Assembly (NCBI RefSeq): GCF_001544615.1
Contig: NZ_FCNV02000001.1
Coordinates: 868,001 to 932,000, forward strand
From: Caballeronia concitans
GTDB taxonomy: Bacteria; Pseudomonadota; Gammaproteobacteria; Burkholderiales; Burkholderiaceae
Direction of reading: 5' to 3'
Length of the DNA stretch: 64,000 nt
Positions 18,675 to 26,431 of the stretch are shown here, piece by piece. Under the pieces are notes generated by a model, which ran no database searches, was not told the DNA's origin, and saw only the letters and a program-made list of their open reading frames with translations. Position 1 is the first letter of the stretch, and each line of letters starts with the position of its first letter. A program made the position numbers and the translations under genes.

Positions 18675-19400
18675 ACGCCCCATCTGCACCGAACCGGACA
18701 CGTCGACGGTCACCGTCGTCGTGCCGGCTTCGAGCGCCATCGGCGCGGCCATCTTCGCATCGGCGGACATGCCGCGCGCCTGCATCATCATCACCGGACG
18801 CGGCGCCGCGCCGCTCTGTCCGACGTTCACTTCACGGATCGTGAAGCTGCCATAGCCGAATGCCTGCGATGCCGCCTGCGCCTGCTTGCGGAACGAATCG
18901 ATGGCCTGCGTCGAGAGCTTCTGCGCGGCGGCGCGCTGCGCTTCGGGCGACAGCGAGAACGTGACGTTGCCGACCTGCATCGACGAACTCATCTTGCCCG
19001 CGAGCTTGGACGCCGCCGCGAAGTCATGCGATTCGAGCACGACTTCCGTGCGTCCGCGCCACGCCGATATCTTGCCGTCGCGATCCGTCGACGGATACAC
19101 GCTGAACGCGCCGCTCTTCGCGGTCACGCCATCGACGCCCTTCGCTTCGCGCAACGCGGCTTCGGCGCGCTGATTGAGCGTCGTGGTGAGCGATGAGGGA
19201 TCGGCGGCTTCCTGCTCGTAGAAGAGCGTGATGGTGACGACATCCTGCGGCACTTGCGCGCTCGCTTGCGCCGACAGCGAGAGCACGCCCGAAGGCTGCG
19301 GACTGGCGATGACCGTCTGCGCGACGGCCGTGGCCGAAAAGGTAAGCGCGGCGCTCGACATCGCGAGCGCGAGGGCGGCGGCGGTTTTCTTGTTCATCAT
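18672..19400 (-). CDS. SIMPL-domain (DUF541) periplasmic protein
   Basis: 242 residues: a Sec signal peptide (MMNKKTAAALALAMSSAALT, cleavage near AVAQ) followed by a SIMPL/DUF541 domain of the YggE/BP26 type. The block LSLSAQASAQVPQDVVTITL starts the domain, and VTFSLSPEAQRAAAQKLSTQ and TTTVTVDVSGSVQM end it. Homologues form channel-like rings and are linked to oxidative stress, but no enzymatic function is established. ATG 19400 or the adjacent ATG 19397 follows GGAG; a longer in-frame start at 19457 would spoil the signal peptide. Convergent with lgt. Confidence 0.85.
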   Translation of the reverse strand: MMNKKTAAALALAMSSAALTFSATAVAQTVIASPQPSGVLSLSAQASAQVPQDVVTITLFYEQEAADPSSLTTTLNQRAEAALREAKGVDGVTAKSGAFSVYPSTDRDGKISAWRGRTEVVLESHDFAAASKLAGKMSSSMQVGNVTFSLSPEAQRAAAQKLSTQAIDSFRKQAQAASQAFGYGSFTIREVNVGQSGAAPRPVMMMQARGMSADAKMAAPMALEAGTTTVTVDVSGSVQMGR

Positions 19401-19472
19401 CGAAGGACTCCAACGCTTGAGCGTCGCGCGTTTCGCGACGGCGTTTAGGCGGTCCAACCGCGCGCTAAGTTC

Positions 19473-19937
19473 CTATTTCCCGGCGAGATGCTCGGTAATA
19501 AAGCGCCACTGCGATTCCGTGACGGGCGTGATCGAGAGCCGGTTGCCGCGCGCGAGCACTTGCATGTCGGCAAGCTCTTCGTGCGCGCGCAGTTCGGCCA
19601 GCGAAATGAGCGGCGTTTTCTTGACGAAGCTCACATCGACGAGCAGCCAGCGCGGGGTTTCCTGCGTGGACTTCGGATCGAAGTAGGGACTCTTCGCGTC
19701 GAACTGAGTGGGATCGGGATAAGCCGCCGATGCGACCTTCGCGATGCCCGCGATACCCGGCTCGGGACAACTCGAGTGATAGAACAGCACGCCGTCGCCG
19801 ACCTGCATGGCGTCGCGCATGAAGTTGCGCGCCTGATAGTTGCGCACGCCGGTCCACGGCAGCGTTTTCTTCGGCGCGTGCGCGAGATGATCGATGCTCG
19901 CTTCGTCCGGTTCGGACTTCATCAGCCAGTAGCGCAT
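19473..19937 (-). CDS. EVE domain-containing protein
   Basis: 154-residue EVE (PUA-like) domain protein; the family is thought to bind modified nucleobases in RNA or DNA. Diagnostic sequences are YWLMKSEPDEASIDHL at the N-terminus, WTGVRNYQARNFMRDAMQVG and GVLFYHSS, then GIAKVASAAYPDPTQFD. ATG 19937 (MRYWLMKSEP) matches the family; an in-frame upstream ATG at 19991 would overlap the 6S terminator. It lies just downstream of 6S RNA on the same strand. Confidence 0.9.
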   Translation of the reverse strand: MRYWLMKSEPDEASIDHLAHAPKKTLPWTGVRNYQARNFMRDAMQVGDGVLFYHSSCPEPGIAGIAKVASAAYPDPTQFDAKSPYFDPKSTQETPRWLLVDVSFVKKTPLISLAELRAHEELADMQVLARGNRLSITPVTESQWRFITEHLAGK

Positions 19938-19978
19938 GAGGGGAGCGAAGAATATCGACGATGAGATTGACGATGCAA

Positions 19979-20011
19979 ATGAAAACGGCATCGGATAAAC
20001 CGATGCCGTTT
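19979..20011 (-). terminator. Terminator downstream of 6S RNA
   Basis: Perfect 12-bp stem (19983-19994 with 20000-20011; AAACGGCATCGG and its complement) with a 5-nt loop. Read leftward it continues into TTTTCATTT. It separates the 6S RNA and its adjacent tandem repeats from the EVE gene. Confidence 0.75.
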
Positions 20012-20067
20012 GTGCCGTTTGTGCCGCTTGTGCCGCTTGTGCCGTTTGTGCCGTTTGTGCCGTTTGA
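20005..20067. repeat. Seven-copy 9-bp tandem repeat
   Basis: Seven adjacent 9-mers GCCGYTTGT: copies 1, 2, 5 and 6 are GCCGTTTGT, copies 3 and 4 GCCGCTTGT, and copy 7 ends in A. The first copy forms part of the right arm of the neighbouring terminator hairpin, suggesting the array grew by slippage from that arm. It lies between the 6S RNA 3' end and its terminator. Confidence 0.95.
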
Positions 20068-20071
20068 ATAA

Positions 20072-20252
20072 GGTCCCCGCCTCAGCCGCTAGGCCGGCAT
20101 CCTGAACCTGGGTTCAAGATTGGTCGCGGTAAGCAACACTTCGGGTACATCAGACAGAGTGACGCGCGCGCCCGTGTTACAAGGTTCCGCAACCGTGCCA
20201 ATGTGACATTGGTTCAAGGAATATATGACCTTGGCGCACTAGGCAGGGAAAC
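20072..20252 (-). ncRNA. ssrS: 6S RNA (SsrS)
   Basis: Regulatory RNA that mimics an open promoter and sequesters sigma70 RNA polymerase. Located directly downstream of zapA on the same strand, its conserved place in proteobacteria. The predicted ends pair: 5' CCCUGCCU (complement of 20241-20248) with 3' AGGCGGGG (20075-20082). Typical 6S elements are present inside, including CUUGAACC and GGUUCA near the 3' half and ACCUUGUAACACGGG near the 5' side. The ~181-nt length fits. End positions are estimated from pairing; a TAGAGT box just upstream (about 20257-20262) may be the -10. Confidence 0.85.
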
Positions 20253-20394
20253 ATCACTCTACACCAATCATTTGTCTTATGCAGCCCCTCGCGGGCCTCG
20301 CGCCGGTATCTTTTTTTGATTGACACCCACATGCCGATTAGGCCGGCGCATCGGTGCTTATTGCACGTCGTTTTGGAGGCCGTTTCGCACGTCG

Positions 20395-20709
20395 TTATTG
20401 CACTTCGTATTGCGCGATCACCGCGCCGAGCTGCTGGTTCATCGAATGAACCGTGCGGCGGATTTCTTCGGCGGGGAACGCTTCGCCGTGACGCACGCTG
20501 TCCTGCAGCTTGAGCAATTCGGACGCCAGCGAAAGGGCGGCCATGACCGCGATGCGGTCCGTGCCGCGTACGCTGCTCGCATTGCGAATCTTGTTCATTT
20601 CGGCATCGACGCGGGCCACGGCTTCGCGCAACGCGGCTTCCGTTTCAGGCGAGCACGCAAGGCGATACGGCTGTCCGAGAATGGATACTTCGATCTGCTT
20701 GGTCGTCAC
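20395..20709 (-). CDS. zapA: Cell division protein ZapA
   Basis: 104-residue FtsZ-ring stabiliser. Residues 1-50 form the ZapA head (TKQIEVSILGQPYRLACSPE, then LREAVARVDAEMNKIRNAS), followed by GTDRIAVMAALSLASELLKL and a C-terminal coiled coil that mediates tetramer formation. ATG at 20709 overlaps the stop of the upstream coiled-coil gene by 4 bp. 6S RNA follows 142 bp downstream, the conserved zapA-ssrS order. Confidence 0.92.
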   Translation of the reverse strand: MTTKQIEVSILGQPYRLACSPETEAALREAVARVDAEMNKIRNASSVRGTDRIAVMAALSLASELLKLQDSVRHGEAFPAEEIRRTVHSMNQQLGAVIAQYEVQ

Positions 20710-21095
20710 GCCTTCTCTCCCTGATGATGTTCGCCGTGCATTTCTTCCGCGTGCGCATGTTCATGCTGCGCTTCGCCCGAAGCTTGCGATTCGGCATTGA
20801 GAAGGTCGAGCTGATTGTCGCTTTCGGCATGATGCGCTTTCGCGCGCGGCAGCTTTTCGAGGATCGCGTTCAAGCGCACTTGCGCGTCGTCGATCTTCGC
20901 GGAGAGCGAGTCGCGCTCGGCTTGCAGCGCGTCGCGTTCGCCTCGCACCTGCGCGAGTTCGGCCTGGACGCCGGCGAAGTCTGCGCGCAATGCTTCGATT
21001 TGCGCTTCGAGCGCGAGACGCGCCTGATTATGGCGCTCGCTGATCTGGATCAGCCGGCCGATGTTTCCTGACAGTGATTCGAGTTCGTTGAGCAT
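20706..21095 (-). CDS. Coiled-coil protein co-transcribed with zapA (ZapB/TIGR02449-like), His-rich tail
   Basis: 129-residue protein, nearly all heptad-like helix for residues 1-80 (LESLSGNIGRLIQISERHN, then ALEAQIEALRADFAGVQAEL). The C-terminal ~40 residues are low-complexity and histidine-rich (HEHAHAEEMHGEHHQ). Small coiled-coil proteins in this position upstream of zapA are common in beta- and gammaproteobacteria and are presumed division partners. The 4-bp overlap with zapA supports a joint role. No enzymatic motif is present, and the function of the His-rich tail is unknown. Confidence 0.8.
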   Translation of the reverse strand: MLNELESLSGNIGRLIQISERHNQARLALEAQIEALRADFAGVQAELAQVRGERDALQAERDSLSAKIDDAQVRLNAILEKLPRAKAHHAESDNQLDLLNAESQASGEAQHEHAHAEEMHGEHHQGEKA

Positions 21096-21299
21096 GTGCT
21101 GCGTCCTCTAAAGACCTGGCATTTTAGCGCGGTTCAATGCAGCTTCCGATAATTGTCTCGTTTCGAGACGTAACATCCCCGGATCATGCGTGCATCGCGA
21201 TGCATTTGTGTGTGGAATGAGCGAGCGAGGCGCGGCGATCGTGGTCGCGATGCCCGGCGCGCGTTCTTGACGGCCCCGATCCCCGCTCCTACACTTGCG

Positions 21300-21575
21300 G
21301 CACTTTTGGTGCTCGCGTCCGCTTCTCTCGCGGATGCAGTCAAACGGGAAACAGGGAGCGAAGTTCCGGCGCATGACCGGAGCGCGCCAACCTGTGCTGC
21401 CCCCGCAACGGTAAGCGACCGCAACGCAAGTTGCAAGTCGTCCCTCGCGCGTTTTTCGCGGCGTATCGCGTGATTTTTTATCGCGGATGCCGTCTGCAAG
21501 AAACGTGTCGACGCCACTGCGCGCCATGCGCGGGAAGGCGGGACGAAGCGTCGCCAGCCCGGATACCGGCCAATC
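21300..21575 (+). promoter_or_regulatory. Cobalamin (B12) riboswitch
   Basis: AdoCbl-type riboswitch in the leader of btuB. Visible consensus pieces in order: TTGGTGCTCGCG (from about 21306), AAACGGGAAACAGGGAGCG (about 21343), the B12 box CTGCCCCCGCAACGGTAAG (about 21397-21415), and the closing CCGGATACCGGCC (about 21558-21570). The distance between the B12 box and the closing element is about 145 nt, implying a long extra arm. It should shut btuB and probably the downstream transport and cob genes when cobalamin is plentiful, by blocking btuB translation or by termination; no clear terminator was seen. Confidence 0.88.
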
Positions 21576-21692
21576 GTCCAGCACGCCGTTATCGTCGAAC
21601 GAGTCAGTAATCGTACGATGCGGCGCGCGCGTCGCGCACAGACCTCGCGGGGAGCGGGGCACGCGCCAGCCCTGAACCGGAATTCTTCACGC

Positions 21693-23555
21693 ATGGTCCT
21701 GCCTTCGTCCGGCATCGAACGTCGCGCCGTCTGCGCCGCCGTTTGCGCCGCCCTCAATGTGCTCGCGCTGCCTGCACGCGCCGATACCACCGAACAGGTC
21801 CTCACGCCCGTCGTCGTGACCGCGACACGCAGCGCGCAGCCGCTCGCCGATTCTCTTCCGCAGACCTCGCTCTTCGACGAGCAGGACATCGCCGACTCCA
21901 ACGCCGACGACGTGCTCGGTCTCATCGCGCTCGCGCCCGGCGTGCAGATCACGCGCAACGGCGGGCCGGGCGCGAACTCGGGCGTGTACATACGCGGCGC
22001 GGCGTCGTCGCAATCGCTCGTTCTGATCGATGGCGTGCGTGTCGAATCGGTGTCGCTCGGTGCGGCGCAGTTGTCGCAACTGATGCTCGATCAGACCGAT
22101 CACGTCGAGGTCGTGAACGGCAACGTGTCGGCGCTGTACGGGTCGAATGCGATCGGCGGCGTCGTGCAGATTTTCACGAAAGAGGGCGACGCGCATCCGC
22201 CGCGCTTTCACTTCGAAGCGGAATACGGCAGCTATCACACGCAGCGGCAATCGGCGGGCGTGGACGGCGCGCTCGATGCCGATGGCCGCACCACGTTCAG
22301 CCTGAACGTGTCGCGCGAAAAGACCGATGGCTTCTCGTCGATCGATCCGGCGCTCGCGCCCGGCGCGAATCCGAACGCAAACGGCTATCTGAACGAAAGC
22401 GTCGCCGCGACGCTGCGCCACAAGTTCACCGACAAGTGGGACGCGGGCGTGCGCTTCCTGCAATCGAACGGTGTCGACAGTTTCGACGATGCCTACGGTT
22501 CCCCGACCGACATCAACAAGACGCACGACCGCGTGCGCTCGGCGTCGGTGTTCGCGAACGGCAAGCTGACGGACCGCTGGACTACGCACTTCACGGTCGC
22601 GCAGGGACAGGACCGCGCGAACATCGAGCAGAACGGCGTCTATACGAGCCGCTTCAACTCGGAGAATCATCAGTATCTCTGGCAGAACGACTTCAAGCTC
22701 GCCGATGCGCACAAGCTGCTGTTCGGCTACGAACATCTGGATCAATCGCTCGATTCGGATCAACTCAGCGCGCCGGATCGTCACGTGAACTCGGTGTTCG
22801 CGGGCTATGTGGGACGCTTCGGCGCGAGCGACGTGCAGGCGAACGTGCGTCACGACCAGTACTCGGATTTCGGCGGCGCGAACAGCTACTATCTCGGCTA
22901 CGCCTACAACTTCGATGCGCACTGGCGCGCGAGCGCGAGCTACGCGGCGTCGTTCCGCGCGCCGAGCTTCGACGACCTCTACTATCCGTTCAGCGGCAAT
23001 CCGTCGATTCAGCCGGAGCGCAGCCATTCGGTCGAGGCCGCGCTGCAATACGCATCGGGCAAAGTGGGCGTGCTGCGCGTGACCGCGTTCCAGACGCGCT
23101 ATTCGAATCTGATCGATTACGTGTCGGACGGCAGCGGCTTCTATATCGCGCAGAACGTGGGGCGCGCGAAGGTGCAGGGCGTCGAGGGATCATGGGCGGG
23201 GCATGTGGGCGCCACGGACATCCGCGCGGGCGTGACGTTCCAGAATCCCGTCGACGAAACGAATCACGAAGACCTGACGCGCCGCGCGCGGCGCTTCGCC
23301 ACGCTGTCGGCGCATCGTTCTTTCGGACGATGGCGCGTGGGCGGCGAGTGGATCGTGAGCGGCGCGCGCAGCGACTACGATTCGACGCTCGCGGGCTACG
23401 GCGTGGTGAACCTGTCCGCGCGCTACGACATCACGAAGTCGTGGTGGCTGAGCGCGCGCATCGACAATCTGTTCGACCGGAACTATGAACTTGCGTACTC
23501 GTACAACACGCCCCGGCGCGGCGCGTACATCACGCTGGGCTTCAATCCGTCGTGA
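21693..23555 (+). CDS. btuB: TonB-dependent vitamin B12 receptor BtuB
   Basis: Outer-membrane gated porin for cobalamin uptake, 620 residues. The signal peptide ends near ARA-D and is followed by a TonB-box/plug start EQVLTPVVVTATRSAQPLA. The plug has NADDVLGLIALAPGVQITRN and VYIRGAASSQSLVLIDGVRV. The C-terminal beta barrel ends IDNLFDRNYELAYSYNTPRR and GAYITLGFNPS, with the terminal aromatic-type strand typical of TonB receptors. ATG 21693 is chosen because it gives a proper signal peptide; an upstream in-frame start at 21618 does not. The riboswitch lies about 120 bp upstream. First gene of the btu-cob unit. Confidence 0.93.
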   Translation: MVLPSSGIERRAVCAAVCAALNVLALPARADTTEQVLTPVVVTATRSAQPLADSLPQTSLFDEQDIADSNADDVLGLIALAPGVQITRNGGPGANSGVYIRGAASSQSLVLIDGVRVESVSLGAAQLSQLMLDQTDHVEVVNGNVSALYGSNAIGGVVQIFTKEGDAHPPRFHFEAEYGSYHTQRQSAGVDGALDADGRTTFSLNVSREKTDGFSSIDPALAPGANPNANGYLNESVAATLRHKFTDKWDAGVRFLQSNGVDSFDDAYGSPTDINKTHDRVRSASVFANGKLTDRWTTHFTVAQGQDRANIEQNGVYTSRFNSENHQYLWQNDFKLADAHKLLFGYEHLDQSLDSDQLSAPDRHVNSVFAGYVGRFGASDVQANVRHDQYSDFGGANSYYLGYAYNFDAHWRASASYAASFRAPSFDDLYYPFSGNPSIQPERSHSVEAALQYASGKVGVLRVTAFQTRYSNLIDYVSDGSGFYIAQNVGRAKVQGVEGSWAGHVGATDIRAGVTFQNPVDETNHEDLTRRARRFATLSAHRSFGRWRVGGEWIVSGARSDYDSTLAGYGVVNLSARYDITKSWWLSARIDNLFDRNYELAYSYNTPRRGAYITLGFNPS

Positions 23556-24586
23556 GCGTGGCGTCTGACGCGCGGCGTCCCAAGGCGATGACCGCCAGCC
23601 GCGCCGCGCTCGTCTGGCTCGCGCTCGGCGCGGCGGCGTTCGCCGTGCTCGCGGCGTCGCTCGCGCTCGGCAGCGTGAATTTGCCGATGCCGCGCGCAAT
23701 CGCCGCGCTGCTGCACGCGCGCGCGGCCACGCCCGATATCGCCGATGAAATCGTGCTCACGCTGCGACTGCCGCGCGCGCTGGCGGGCTTTGCATCTGGT
23801 GCGCTGCTCGCGCTCGCAGGCGCGCTGCTGCAAGTGCTGCTGCGCAATCCGCTGGCCGAGCCGTACGTGCTCGGCGTATCCGGCGGAGCGGCCACGTTCG
23901 CGCTCACCGCGATGCTCGCGTCGATGCCCTGGTGGGGCGTGAATATCGCCGCGTGCGCGGGCGCGTTCTTGTCGATCGTGCTGGTGCTCGGACTCGCGCG
24001 CACGCATCTTTGGCACGGCGAACAGGACGCATCGCCACGGCTTTTGCTCACGGGCGTCGTGATCGCGGCGGGGTGGGGCGCGCTCATCACGCTGATACTC
24101 AGCGTCGCGCCGGAGAACCGGCTGCGCGGCATGCTCTTCTGGCTCACCGGCGACCTCAACGGCGCAGCGACGCCGTGGCCCGCGATGATCGCGCTCGTCG
24201 TCGCGCTTGCCGTCATTGCGCCCGTCGCGCCGCAATTGAACGTGCTGCTGCGCGGCGATGCCACCGCGCGTGCGCTCGGCGTGTCCGTCGAGCGGCTGCG
24301 GCTGCGCGTGTATCTCGTGGCGTCGATCGCGGCGGCGGCCGCGGTGACGACGGCGGGGACCATCGGCTTCGTCGGGCTCGTCGTGCCGCATCTCTTGCGG
24401 CTCGCGTTCGGCAACGATCAGCGCATGCTCGTGCCCGCCGCGCCGCTCGCGGGCGGCCTCGCCGTGATGAGCGCCGATCTCGCCGCGCGCACGGTCATCG
24501 CGCCGGGTCAGTTGCCGGTGGGCGTCGTGACGGCGCTCGTCGGCGTGCCGATGTTCCTCTGGATGCTGCTGCGCCGGCCGCGATGA
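23552..24586 (+). CDS. btuC: Cobalamin ABC transporter permease (FecCD/BtuC family)
   Basis: Inner-membrane permease with about ten helices, 344 residues. Family signatures include LRLPRALAGFASGALLALAG (about 70-90), LLRNPLAEPYVLGVSGGA, and near the C-terminus the coupling segment TIGFVGLVVPHLLRLAFGND. GTG 23552 overlaps the btuB stop by 4 bp; an ATG at 23588 would shorten the protein by 12 residues and is equally possible. It is followed by the ATPase gene with an ATGA overlap. The B12 riboswitch and btuB context favour corrinoid over siderophore as substrate. Confidence 0.9.
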   Translation: MSVASDARRPKAMTASRAALVWLALGAAAFAVLAASLALGSVNLPMPRAIAALLHARAATPDIADEIVLTLRLPRALAGFASGALLALAGALLQVLLRNPLAEPYVLGVSGGAATFALTAMLASMPWWGVNIAACAGAFLSIVLVLGLARTHLWHGEQDASPRLLLTGVVIAAGWGALITLILSVAPENRLRGMLFWLTGDLNGAATPWPAMIALVVALAVIAPVAPQLNVLLRGDATARALGVSVERLRLRVYLVASIAAAAAVTTAGTIGFVGLVVPHLLRLAFGNDQRMLVPAAPLAGGLAVMSADLAARTVIAPGQLPVGVVTALVGVPMFLWMLLRRPR

Positions 24587-25362
24587 ACACGCTTCATATC
24601 GACAATCTCTCGTTGCGCGCCGGCGATCGCATTTTGGTGCGGGCCTTGAGCGCGACCATCGCGGCGGGCGACGTGTGGTGCATCGCCGGGCCGAACGGCG
24701 CGGGCAAGACGACGCTCATCGGCGTGCTCGCGGGCCTTGCGAAACCTGCGTCGGGTTCCGTATCGCTCGATGGCCGCGCGCTTTCCGCATGGCACGCCGC
24801 CGATCTCGCACGAAGGCGCGCGCTGATGCCGCAAAGCACGCACGACGCCTTCAGCGCGACCGTGCTCGACACCGTCCTGCTCAACCGCTTTCCGTATCTC
24901 ACCGGCTGGGGCTGGGAAAGCGACGACGACCGCGCCGCTGCGCACGCCGCGCTCGATGCGCTCGGTTTCACCGCTTTCGCATCGCGCGACGTGCTGACGC
25001 TCTCGGGCGGCGAACGGCAACGCGTCGCGCTCGCGGCGGTGCTGTGTCAAAACGCGCCGCTGCTGCTGCTCGACGAACCGCTCGCGCATCTGGACCTGCA
25101 TCATCAGATCGATTGCCTGGACGCGCTCGTGAAAACCGCGCGCGATGAACGGCGCGCCGTCGTGCTCTCGTGTCACGATCTGAATCTCGCGCGCCGCTTC
25201 GCCACGCATGCGCTTTTGCTGGACGGCCAGGGCGGCGCGCATGCCGGTCCCGTCGCGGATGTGCTCACGCCCGAACGTGCGAGCGCCGCGTTCGGCTATC
25301 CGCTCGTATTGATTCGCGATGGCGCGCATGAAGCGCTCGTGCCGTCGATCCACCGTCACTGA
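24583..25362 (+). CDS. btuD: Cobalamin ABC transporter ATP-binding protein
   Basis: ATPase of 259 residues that powers BtuC. Walker A GPNGAGKT lies at 36-43; the Q-loop region is RRRALMPQSTHD; the signature LSGGERQRVALA is near 146; Walker B is LLLLDEPLAHLDL; and the switch His is in VVLSCHDLNLARRF. The ATGA overlap with btuC (24583-24586) signals translational coupling. The long open frame upstream of 24583 is a shadow of btuC. Confidence 0.92.
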   Translation: MNTLHIDNLSLRAGDRILVRALSATIAAGDVWCIAGPNGAGKTTLIGVLAGLAKPASGSVSLDGRALSAWHAADLARRRALMPQSTHDAFSATVLDTVLLNRFPYLTGWGWESDDDRAAAHAALDALGFTAFASRDVLTLSGGERQRVALAAVLCQNAPLLLLDEPLAHLDLHHQIDCLDALVKTARDERRAVVLSCHDLNLARRFATHALLLDGQGGAHAGPVADVLTPERASAAFGYPLVLIRDGAHEALVPSIHRH

Positions 25363-25375
25363 CCAAGGAACGCCG

Positions 25376-26431
25376 ATGTCCCACGCCATTCCGATGCCCC
25401 GCGCGCTCGACCGCACGCTCGAAGCGGAGCTGCGCCGCATCATCGACATGAAGACGAAGCCGCCCGGCAGCCTCGGGCGGCTCGAATCGCTCGCGCTGCA
25501 AATGGGCCTGATTCAACGCACGACGAAGCCGCGCATCGAGCGTCCCGCGATGATCGTGTTCGCGGGCGATCACGGCATCGCGGCGGAAGGCGTGAGTCCG
25601 TATCCGCAGGAAGTGACCGCGCAGATGGTCGCGAATTTTCTGGCGGGCGGCGCGGCGATCAACGCGCTCTCGCGTTCGGTCGGCATGACGCTCGAAGTCG
25701 TGGATGCGGGCGTCGCATCGCCCATTCCGATTGATAAGGGATACGAACGATTGTCGCTCGGCCTCGGCACGCGCAACTTCGCGCATGAACCGGCGATGTC
25801 GCGCGACACGGCGCACGAAGGCATCGCGCGTGGCGCGGCGCGCGTGCGGCATCATGCGTCGCTCGGCACGAACGTGATCGGCTTCGGCGAAATGGGGATT
25901 GCGAATACGTCGGCGGCGGCGTGCCTGATGAGCCGGCTGTGCGCGTTGCCTATAGACGATTGCGTCGGACGCGGCACCGGTCTCGACGATCGCGGTCTCG
26001 CGCATAAACGCGACGTGCTGCGCCGCGCGCTGGCCGCGCATCCATCGGGCGGCGATGCGATCGACACGCTCGCCACGTTCGGCGGCTTCGAGATCGCGAT
26101 GATGACGGGCGCGTATCTCGCGGCGGCCGAGGCGCGCATGACGATTCTCGTCGATGGCTTCATCGCGACATCGGCGTTGCTCGTGGCATCCAAAATTGCG
26201 CCCGAAGTGCTGGATTACTGCGTGTTCGCGCATGCATCGAACGAAGCGGGGCACGCGCGCATGCTCGCGCATTTCAATGCCGCGCCGCTTCTGCAACTCG
26301 ACTTGCGGCTCGGCGAAGGCACGGGCGCGGCGCTCGCGTTGCCGATTCTGCGCGCGGCCGTCGCGTTCGTCGACGAGATGGCGAGCTTCGATTCGGCTGG
26401 CGTCTCGAACAAGAACGACGCACGAGCATGA
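25376..26431 (+). CDS. cobT: Nicotinate-nucleotide--dimethylbenzimidazole phosphoribosyltransferase
   Basis: Activates the lower ligand dimethylbenzimidazole as alpha-ribazole phosphate for nucleotide-loop assembly; 351 residues. Visible blocks are TKPPGSLGRLESLALQMG (about 24-41), VFAGDHGIAAEGVSPYPQEVT (about 63), GEMGIANTSAAACLM and the C-terminal LGEGTGAALALPILRAA with the catalytic Glu. ATG 25376 has an AAGGAA ribosome-binding site 8 bp upstream; an in-frame start at 25319 would sit inside btuD. Its stop overlaps cobS by 4 bp. Confidence 0.95.
   Translation: MSHAIPMPRALDRTLEAELRRIIDMKTKPPGSLGRLESLALQMGLIQRTTKPRIERPAMIVFAGDHGIAAEGVSPYPQEVTAQMVANFLAGGAAINALSRSVGMTLEVVDAGVASPIPIDKGYERLSLGLGTRNFAHEPAMSRDTAHEGIARGAARVRHHASLGTNVIGFGEMGIANTSAAACLMSRLCALPIDDCVGRGTGLDDRGLAHKRDVLRRALAAHPSGGDAIDTLATFGGFEIAMMTGAYLAAAEARMTILVDGFIATSALLVASKIAPEVLDYCVFAHASNEAGHARMLAHFNAAPLLQLDLRLGEGTGAALALPILRAAVAFVDEMASFDSAGVSNKNDARA

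Noticed and set aside
20005-20067. CRISPR-like repeat array
   Set aside because: Units are only 9 bp and contiguous, with no spacers; a simple tandem repeat.
21455-21495. Possible intrinsic terminator before btuB (T-rich GATTTTTTATCGCGG)
   Set aside because: The potential stem of GCG-rich repeats is ambiguous and lies inside the riboswitch's variable arm, before the closing element.
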